Source: Planctomycetota bacterium
GTDB taxonomy: Bacteria; Planctomycetota; Planctomycetia; Pirellulales; Lacipirellulaceae
Direction of reading: 5' to 3'
Length of the DNA: 19,641 nt
NCBI GenBank assembly: GCA_013151315.1
Contig: JAADIN010000061.1
Span: 1-19,641 of the forward strand
Positions 14,576 to 19,641 of this stretch are shown in pieces. A model generated the notes under the pieces. The model was not told the DNA's origin. It saw only the letters and a list, made by a program, of their open reading frames with translations, and made no database searches. The position numbers and the translations under genes were made by a program. Numbering within the stretch: position 1 is the first letter of the stretch; each line of letters begins with the position of its first letter.

Positions 14576-15718
14576 TCAGGGTGCGCTCTTCAGTGCTTTC
14601 TCTAGTTTCGCCAAATCCTGCTCGTTGTTGTAGGCGTGGGCGCTGATTCGCAGCCGACCCTCGCGGCAGTTGAGCGCGACTCCCTGCTCGAGGCAATGCC
14701 GACGAACCTGTGTTGGGTCGTGGCCTAGCAATTCGAACGACACGATGCCCGAGCGCTCCGTTCCCGAGCGAGGAGAACAGATTCTCGCTCCCAACTTTTG
14801 CAATTGCTCGCAGGCTTCGTCGGTCATGTCGAGTATCGCTGCCGCTACGTTTTCTACGCCCAAAGAAAGTAGCAGCCGAAGGCTTGCTCCCAGTGCCAAA
14901 AAACCTGCCATGTTGTGTGAGCCGCCTTCGTAGCGAGCCGCAGTCGCCTTGAGGTCCAGTTCAATCCGACTAAAATCCTGAGCATGGACCACGCTCTGCC
15001 AGCCGACGCCAATCGGTTTGAGTTTCGACAAACAATTGCGGCTGACATACGCGATGCCGGCTCCCTCGGGTCCCAACAACCACTTGTGGCCATCGGCTGC
15101 CAGGCAATCGATTCCTAGGCTCCCAACATCAAGCGGAAACACGCCCAGGCCTTGAATCGCGTCGACGAGAAACAGCGACGCATGACGATCGGCGATTTCC
15201 GCGATCGCAGCCAAATCGCGACGGCAGCCCGTGCCGTAGCCAACCCAACTGACGCTGACAACTCGCGTCCGCGCATCGCAATGCGCGGCGAGCTGGTCGA
15301 GATCGACTCGGCCGTCGGTTGTCGGCACCCGGCGCGTCTCCACGCCACGGCTCTTCAGGTGGAGCCAAGGATAAACGTTTGCGGGGAATTCATCGTCTAG
15401 CGTGACGACGTTGTCGCCTGGCTGCCAATCGAGTCCCTCGGCCACTAGGTTGATGCCCGCAGTCGTATTCGGCACGAGCGCGATTTCATCGGGATCGGCA
15501 CCGACGAGCTCGGCGGCGACGCTGCGTGTGTCGCTGAGTTGGCGAGCCCAGTCGAGCCACTTGGTATCGCCATGCTCGGATGCTTCGGCGAGCCAGTTGT
15601 GCAAGACCTCTGCCGCGGGGCCGGAAATCGGGGCTACGGCGGCGTGGTCGAAGTACGCCCAGTTTTTGGTGATGGGCATTGCCTTGCGAAACCGCAAGCG
15701 GGTGGATTCTATGGACAT
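14576..15718 (-). CDS. class V aminotransferase-fold PLP enzyme, substrate unknown
   Basis: 380 residues from ATG 15718. The PLP lysine is Lys212 in AADGHKWLLGPEGAG; the cofactor-binding Asp and Gln are in FLVDAIQGLG (Asp186, Gln189); VPNTTAGINLVAEGL and RYEGGSHNM are also family positions, and RISAHAYNNEQDL closes the fold. This is the SufS/NifS/isopenicillin-N-epimerase superfamily. The GHHC-type loop with the catalytic cysteine of cysteine desulfurases is missing (the sequence here is LNCREGRLRISAHAYN), so desulfurase activity is not supported. An upstream extension to 15868 would overlap the divergent gene at 15804 and has no domain content, so I use the start at 15718. No partner genes such as sufU or sufE. 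Confidence 0.87.
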   Translation of the reverse strand: MSIESTRLRFRKAMPITKNWAYFDHAAVAPISGPAAEVLHNWLAEASEHGDTKWLDWARQLSDTRSVAAELVGADPDEIALVPNTTAGINLVAEGLDWQPGDNVVTLDDEFPANVYPWLHLKSRGVETRRVPTTDGRVDLDQLAAHCDARTRVVSVSWVGYGTGCRRDLAAIAEIADRHASLFLVDAIQGLGVFPLDVGSLGIDCLAADGHKWLLGPEGAGIAYVSRNCLSKLKPIGVGWQSVVHAQDFSRIELDLKATAARYEGGSHNMAGFLALGASLRLLLSLGVENVAAAILDMTDEACEQLQKLGARICSPRSGTERSGIVSFELLGHDPTQVRRHCLEQGVALNCREGRLRISAHAYNNEQDLAKLEKALKSAP

Positions 15719-15803
15719 GGAGGCAAACGCCGTTGGAAGAAAGGGGCGGTTCGTTGCATAATAACGTAAATCTGATCGAGAATCCTTACCCACAAAAAAA
15801 TTC

Positions 15804-17012
15804 ATGCCATTCCAACAATGCTGCCTTCTCAGCCTCCTGCTAACGTCGGTCGCGTACTCCGCCGACAACTATGCCGAGCTGCGTCAACAAATGGTCGCCC
15901 AAGAAGTCGAAGCCGCCGGGATCACTCATCCGCAAGTGCTGAAGTCAATGCGTTCGACTCCCCGTCACGAGTTTGTGCCGACCGGATTTCGCCATCAGGC
16001 CTACTTCGACGCGGCCCTGCCGATTGGCAACCAGCAGACCATTTCGCCCCCCTTCGTCGTCGCCTACATGACCCAAGAACTCGACCCGCAGCCGGACGAT
16101 CGGGTGCTGGAGATCGGCACCGGCAGCGGCTATCAGGCGGCCATACTCAGCCCCTTGGTCCGCGAGGTTTACACGATCGAAATTGTCGAGCGGCTTGGCC
16201 ATCGCGCAAAGCGCACTCTCAAACGGTTAGAATACAAAAATGTCCATGTGCGCATTGGCGATGGCTATCAAGGTTGGCCCAAGGAAGCGCCATTTGACAA
16301 AATTATCGTTACCTGTTCCCCAGAAAAAATCCCTCAACCGCTGGTCGACCAACTTCGAGAAGGCGGGCAAATGATTGTGCCCGTCGGCGAGCGCTATCAA
16401 CAGAATCTCCACCGGATGACGAAACGCAATGGCAAACTCGAACAAGAAACGCTTCGGGCAACCTTGTTTGTCCCCATGACCGGAGCTGCCGAAGAAGCTC
16501 GGCAGGTGCTACCCGATCCGGCGAAACCGCAAATCGTAAACGGCGGTTTTGAGGAAGTGATTGCCGATGGCGATCAGCCCGCGAGCTGGCATTACCTACG
16601 GCAGGCGCGCGTGGTGAGCAATGAATCCTCGGCCCCGTCGGGCAAAAAATTTATTTCATTCGTCAACACCGTCCCGAGCAAAGCGAGTCGGGCCCTGCAA
16701 GGTCTTGCGATCGATGGCCGTGTCATGAGCCACCTGCAACTCTCGGCCTATGTGCGAGGCCGTGATCTACGCTCTGGCCTGACGCCCAAGCAACGGGCAT
16801 CGGTCATCATCACCTTCTACGATCGCCGTCGCGCGGTCATCGACAGCGAGCGGCTAGCCAACTGGAAAGGCACCTTCGACTGGCGGCACGAAACCAAAAA
16901 TCTGCGTGTCCCGCTGGCCACCCGCGAAGCGATCCTGCGTCTGGGCCTTCTGGGCGGCACAGGCCAATTGGACCTCGACGACGTATCCCTCGCGGCGGTC
17001 GCCACGGAGTGA
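15804..17012 (+). CDS. pcm: exported protein-L-isoaspartate O-methyltransferase with extra C-terminal domain
   Basis: 402 residues against about 210 for normal Pcm. The methyltransferase part (about 22-230) has the family start MVAQEVEAAGI, then RHEFVP, the substrate loop IGNQQTISPPFVVAYMTQ, the SAM-binding VLEIGTGSGYQAAIL (101-115), VYTIEIVERL and VGERYQQNL. It methylates isoaspartyl residues to start their repair. In front is a signal-like stretch, CCLLSLLLTSVAYSA/DN, absent from cytosolic Pcm. After about 243 comes a beta-rich domain (IVNGGFEEV, later ISFVNTVPSK, LSAYVRGRDL, GTGQLDLDDVSL) resembling carbohydrate-binding jelly-roll modules. Export would place it away from cytosolic SAM, which is odd. 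Divergent from the aminotransferase, 85 bases apart. No ribosome binding site seen. Confidence 0.88.
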   Translation: MPFQQCCLLSLLLTSVAYSADNYAELRQQMVAQEVEAAGITHPQVLKSMRSTPRHEFVPTGFRHQAYFDAALPIGNQQTISPPFVVAYMTQELDPQPDDRVLEIGTGSGYQAAILSPLVREVYTIEIVERLGHRAKRTLKRLEYKNVHVRIGDGYQGWPKEAPFDKIIVTCSPEKIPQPLVDQLREGGQMIVPVGERYQQNLHRMTKRNGKLEQETLRATLFVPMTGAAEEARQVLPDPAKPQIVNGGFEEVIADGDQPASWHYLRQARVVSNESSAPSGKKFISFVNTVPSKASRALQGLAIDGRVMSHLQLSAYVRGRDLRSGLTPKQRASVIITFYDRRRAVIDSERLANWKGTFDWRHETKNLRVPLATREAILRLGLLGGTGQLDLDDVSLAAVATE

Positions 17013-17029
17013 CCCTCTACCAGACATAA

Positions 17030-17057
17030 ATAGCCGCGATCTGACAGATCGCCGGAG
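17030..17057 (+). repeat. 28-bp palindromic element, copy 2
   Basis: Same 11-base head and 9-base tail as the copy at 6677-6704, with the same 8-base stem around a central A. The changed bases (positions 12, 13, 17, 18 of the element) keep pairing on both sides. It lies 18 bases after the pcm stop. Confidence 0.8.
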
Positions 17058-17116
17058 CCCTCTTATGCACCGCGTCCCCCCCAATCCGCAAAATGGAGTA
17101 ATTTTGCCCATCTTAC

Positions 17117-17144
17117 TTGATTTACGATAGCATGCTGGTATTCT
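17117..17144 (+). promoter_or_regulatory. candidate sigma70-type promoter of the TIGR03000-like gene
   Basis: TTGATT (17117-17122), 16-base spacer, TATTCT (17139-17144), giving a leader of about 50 bases before the start at 17203. By-eye match, but well placed and followed by a good ribosome binding site. Confidence 0.4.
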
Positions 17145-17192
17145 GGCAGACTGTTTGCGGAATCTTCTCCGCCTGGGTTCAGTGGTCAAAAC

Positions 17193-17197
17193 GGGAG
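17193..17197 (+). promoter_or_regulatory. Shine-Dalgarno site of the TIGR03000-like gene
   Basis: GGGAG, 5 bases before ATG 17203 and 8 before ATG 17206. It excludes the longer reading from TTG 17155 as the natural start. Confidence 0.6.
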
Positions 17198-17202
17198 ACA
17201 TC

Positions 17203-18162
17203 ATGATGAGAATTCTTGGCACAAACAAGTTTTGCCAGCTAGCCCTCGTGGCAGTGGCAGCAGTGGCCATGGTTGGTAGCGACGCTATGGCTTGGTCCCA
17301 CGGCAGTTGGGGATCTTCAGGCAGCTACGGAAGTTACGGGTCTGGGGGCAGCTATGGGTCTGGAGGCAGCTATGGATCTGGAGGCAGTTACGGCGGCGGG
17401 CTACTCTCGCGAGTGCGAGCCAACCGGGTCGCTCGACGCGCTGCTCGATCTAGTCATGGATCCTACGGTTCCCATGGCAGTTCAGGAAGTTATGGAAGCT
17501 ACGGGGGTTCTGTCAGCTCTAGCAGTTACGGAAGCTATGGCTCTGGCAGCCATGGTAGTTACGGTGGCGTGAGCTACAGCGCATCCGTCGAAACGCCTGT
17601 TTCCTACGCTGGGGCGAGCAAAACCAGCGCCTCGATCGCCGTCACCCTTCCGGTCGATGCCATGGTATTTGTCAACGATCGAGAGACCACCAGTATCGGC
17701 AGTTCGCGAAACTATGTTTCTAATGGCCTAGAAGCTGGCAAGACCTATGCCTACAAGCTCCGCGTCGAGTTCGAGCAAGATGGCGAGAAGATCGTCGAGC
17801 ACAAGACGCTCAAGCTTCGTGCTGGCGACAACCTCAATGTGAGCTTCGGCAGTGAAGACTCGTCGCAGTTGGCCACCGAGGAACCGGTCGATACCGAGTT
17901 GAAGGTCGAAGTGCCCGCAGACGCCCAAATTTTCCTTTCAGGCGTGGCAACCAAGCAGCAGGGCACCTTGCGTAGCTTCATTACCAAGCGTCTCGTTTCA
18001 GGCCAAACTTGGGATGGCTATACGGTTCGTGTCGAACTCGAGCGGGACGGACAAAAGCTGGTTCAGGAGCGGACTCTCACTATGGTGGGGGGGCAGACTT
18101 ACGAGCTAGCGTTCGATTTCGACGCTCAGGACGATATCAAGATCGCTCAGTTGATTAGATAG
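17203..18162 (+). CDS. secreted Gly/Ser/Tyr-rich protein with two TIGR03000-like domains
   Basis: 319 residues. A signal peptide (FCQLALVAVAAVAMVG, then SDAMA/WSHG, cleavage after about 30) leads into a low-complexity stretch (31-123) of SYGS/GSGG units broken by a basic patch LLSRVRANRVARRAARSS (67-84). Then come two related domains: about 144-215 (ITVTLP-like IAVTLPVDAMVFVNDRETTS, SSRNYVSNGLEAGKTYAYK, LRAGD) and about 232-307 (LKVEVPADAQIFLSGVAT, LRSFITKRLVSGQTWDGYT, ERDGQKLVQERTLT). This pattern matches TIGR03000, a domain known from planctomycetes with no assigned function. The protein is probably extracellular or wall-associated. A promoter, a ribosome binding site and a strong terminator make it a single-gene transcript. 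Confidence 0.85.
   Translation: MMRILGTNKFCQLALVAVAAVAMVGSDAMAWSHGSWGSSGSYGSYGSGGSYGSGGSYGSGGSYGGGLLSRVRANRVARRAARSSHGSYGSHGSSGSYGSYGGSVSSSSYGSYGSGSHGSYGGVSYSASVETPVSYAGASKTSASIAVTLPVDAMVFVNDRETTSIGSSRNYVSNGLEAGKTYAYKLRVEFEQDGEKIVEHKTLKLRAGDNLNVSFGSEDSSQLATEEPVDTELKVEVPADAQIFLSGVATKQQGTLRSFITKRLVSGQTWDGYTVRVELERDGQKLVQERTLTMVGGQTYELAFDFDAQDDIKIAQLIR
17341..17394 (+). repeat. 18-bp in-frame tandem repeat, three copies
   Basis: Units at 17341-17358, 17359-17376 and 17377-17394 follow tctggRggcagYtaYggN and encode SGGSYG three times. Further degenerate SYGS units flank them up to about 17565. Confidence 0.8.
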
Positions 18163-18194
18163 TCAGCGAATTGAACCATCTGCTAAGATCATTT

Positions 18195-18234
18195 CCCTCG
18201 CATCGGTGTTGACCGGTGCGGGGGTTTTTTATTT
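18195..18234 (+). terminator. strong intrinsic terminator after the TIGR03000-like gene
   Basis: A 12-pair stem (18195-18206 with 18213-18224, two G-T pairs) with a 6-base loop tgttga, directly followed by TTTTTTATTT (18225-18234). It lies 33 bases after the stop codon. It is the clearest terminator in the window. Confidence 0.9.
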
Positions 18235-18284
18235 GATCAGAGCCATGGGGTTCGGGCCCTGCGGGCTTTCCAGGAGTTTTGTCG

Positions 18285-19010
18285 ATGGCGAAGAAAAATC
18301 AGGATCAAGCAGACGCGGCACCGGCGAGGCCCAAAAAGCCTGCTCCGCGAGCGGCCCCCGGTTTGCCTTGGCATCCGGCGTGGCGATGGCTCGTCAGCCT
18401 GTTGTTGGTTCTGCATCTGGCCGCAATTTCCGTAGCTCCCTGGAATCTTTCGACCGATCCTGCCTTGCCGCCCGGCTATGTGGCGCCTACCGGCTCCCAA
18501 CCGCTGCCACCGCGAGACAGCACCGTCTGGCAGCAGCCCGTAGTACCTCGAGGGCTTCACCGTTTCTTCAATGACTACCTTAATTTGGCCTACCTCAACC
18601 ACGGCTATCAATTCTTCGCGCCCGATCCTGCGGGCAGCAATCTTATTCGCTATCAAGTTTGGGATTCCGGAGGTGCCGAAATTTCTGCCGGCGAATTTCC
18701 CAATCTCGACCAGCAATGGCCCCGCTTGCTGTATCACCGTCACATGATGCTCGCCGCCCAGACAGGCGACATGGGCGAACAGTCGGGGCGCCTCTACGCT
18801 AGGCATCTCATTCGTCTACACGGCGGCCAAACTGGCCGCGTGGAGTGGATCCTTCATAAGCTTCTCTCGCCTCAGCAAGTGCTTGACGAGACGCCGCTGG
18901 ACGCCGAATCCACCTACGTTGTTCTCGCTGAAATTCGCGAAACTGCCGACACCACTCTGAATCCTCCTTCTGAAGAGACACCCGTAGCCATCCCGGGAGC
19001 AGGCCGATAA
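18285..19010 (+). CDS. single-pass membrane protein coupled to the HTTM gene
   Basis: 241 residues from ATG 18285, with AGGAG 8 bases upstream. A Lys/Ala/Pro-rich cytoplasmic start (1-30) is followed by one membrane segment (RWLVSLLLVLHLAAISVAPW, 34-53). The rest should lie outside the cell membrane. It includes the segment NHGYQFFAPDP (106-115), like the FxMFxPxP-type motif seen in proteins that accompany HTTM/gamma-carboxylase-like proteins, then WDSGGAEISAGEFPNLDQQW and LLYHRHMML. Function unknown. Its stop codon overlaps the ATG of the next gene (TAATG), so translation is probably coupled and the products may form a complex. Confidence 0.78.
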   Translation: MAKKNQDQADAAPARPKKPAPRAAPGLPWHPAWRWLVSLLLVLHLAAISVAPWNLSTDPALPPGYVAPTGSQPLPPRDSTVWQQPVVPRGLHRFFNDYLNLAYLNHGYQFFAPDPAGSNLIRYQVWDSGGAEISAGEFPNLDQQWPRLLYHRHMMLAAQTGDMGEQSGRLYARHLIRLHGGQTGRVEWILHKLLSPQQVLDETPLDAESTYVVLAEIRETADTTLNPPSEETPVAIPGAGR

Positions 19011-19641
19011 TGGGCATTTTCGCTGATAGTCGCAGCTACATTGCCGAGACCTGGCAGGCATGGAATCGCTTTTGGTTCACGCCGACCGATCCGGCTACGC
19101 TCTGCTTTATCCGCATCCTGGCAGGCGCGATGCTGCTCTATACCCATCTTGTCTGGTCGCTCGACTTGCAAGCGTTTGTGGGGCAGGACGGTTGGCTGCC
19201 GGTCGAATTTCTACGCAATCTCCAAGGCCACCAATGGTCGGTTTGGAGCGTCTTTTTCTGGATCGAACCGCCTTGGCTGCTGTGGAGTGTCCATATCTTT
19301 GCGCTCTGCGTATTTTCCTGCTTGATGCTGGGCCTGTTTACCCGCACGACGGCCGTGCTCGCTTTCCTGCTTGCCGTGTCGTATGCCCATCGTGTGAGCC
19401 CCGGGGCGTTTTTTGGCCTGGATAAAATCAATTGCATGTTGGCGTTGTATCTCATGCTCGGCCCTTGCGGAGCCCGCTACTCGCTCGACCGCATCCGACG
19501 ATTGCGGCGCGGCAATGCGAGTCCGGCGATGCCAAGCACCTCGGCAAACATCGCCATCCGGTTGATCCAACTGCACCTCTGCGTGATCTACCTCTTCTCG
19601 GGACTCGCCAAATTGCTAGGCGAAAACTGGCAGGCCGGGTC
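19010..19641 (+). CDS. HTTM-domain membrane protein (gamma-carboxylase-related), 3' truncated by window end
   Basis: 210 residues are visible and the frame is open to the window edge. The N-terminus has TPTDPATLCFIRILAGAMLLY and FVGQDGWLPVEFL (56-68), then helices at about 76-109, 113-127, 139-152 and 183-202, with SYAHRVSPGAFFGLDKI (124-140) between and LIQLHLCVIYLFSGLAKL late. This is the layout of HTTM proteins, bacterial relatives of vitamin K-dependent gamma-carboxylase. The bacterial role is mostly unknown. It begins at an ATG overlapping the previous stop, so it belongs to the same operon. The C-terminal half, which would show any added domain, is missing. Confidence 0.82.
   Translation, partial: MGIFADSRSYIAETWQAWNRFWFTPTDPATLCFIRILAGAMLLYTHLVWSLDLQAFVGQDGWLPVEFLRNLQGHQWSVWSVFFWIEPPWLLWSVHIFALCVFSCLMLGLFTRTTAVLAFLLAVSYAHRVSPGAFFGLDKINCMLALYLMLGPCGARYSLDRIRRLRRGNASPAMPSTSANIAIRLIQLHLCVIYLFSGLAKLLGENWQAG

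Noticed and set aside
15719..15868. 50-residue N-terminal extension of the class V aminotransferase
   Set aside because: It would overlap the divergent pcm start and cover its upstream region. The ATG at 15718 begins 20 residues before the conserved YFDHAA segment, normal for the fold.
1..19641. insertion sequence, prophage, defence island or CRISPR array
   Set aside because: No transposase, integrase, phage or Cas motif appears in any credible frame, and no spaced direct repeats of CRISPR size are present.

Overview
The window looks like a chromosomal segment of a planctomycete, probably of the Pirellula/Rhodopirellula type. The evidence is a secreted protein with two domains resembling the planctomycete-specific TIGR03000 family, a Rho_N plus DUF4912 protein, an HTTM membrane protein with a small partner, a secreted MsrA-MsrB fusion, and small dispersed palindromes in the intergenic spaces. 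No contig name or 16S is available, so the taxon is an inference. All recognisable genes are intact except those cut by the window edges. I see no transposase, integrase, CRISPR array, tRNA or rRNA.

Left part (1-2896, minus strand): the upstream half of an F1Fo ATP synthase operon, in transcription order atpZ, an AtpI-like membrane gene, atpB (a), atpE (c), atpF (b) and the start of atpH (delta), which runs off the left edge. Both the c and b subunits carry N-terminal extensions that look like secretion signals, and the b subunit adds a His/Asp-rich stretch before its membrane anchor.

Middle (3368-10294): a DUF4912 gene, a LarE-type sulfur transferase, a convergent HELGH zinc-peptidase-like gene, a small glutaredoxin-like gene with a TIGR04282 glycosyltransferase, a ThiO-type glycine oxidase, and a LarA-family protein that keeps the nickel-pincer residues in register. 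LarE makes part of the pincer cofactor that LarA-family enzymes use, so these two genes, about 3.6 kb apart, probably belong to one function even though they are not in one tight operon. LarB and LarC are not in the window.

Right part (10523-19641): a secreted repeat protein of unknown function, exported MsrAB (methionine sulfoxide repair), an FHA-GAF-SpoIIE phosphatase (minus strand), a class V aminotransferase (minus), an exported protein-L-isoaspartate methyltransferase with an extra C-terminal domain, the TIGR03000-like protein closed by a strong terminator, and a translationally coupled pair ending in an HTTM protein cut by the window end. MsrAB and the isoaspartate methyltransferase are both protein-damage repair enzymes with export signals, which suggests extracytoplasmic protein repair, although they are separate transcription units.

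The least explained material is intergenic. There is a 28-bp hairpin element present twice, more than 10 kb apart, with two fully compensated base-pair changes in its stem. There is also a GTAG-headed REP-like pair at 3076-3162, and there are two different imperfect inverted repeats that bracket thiO on both sides. I do not see a complete new defence or metabolic system; the strongest leads are these repeats, the LarA/LarE pair and the exported repair enzymes.
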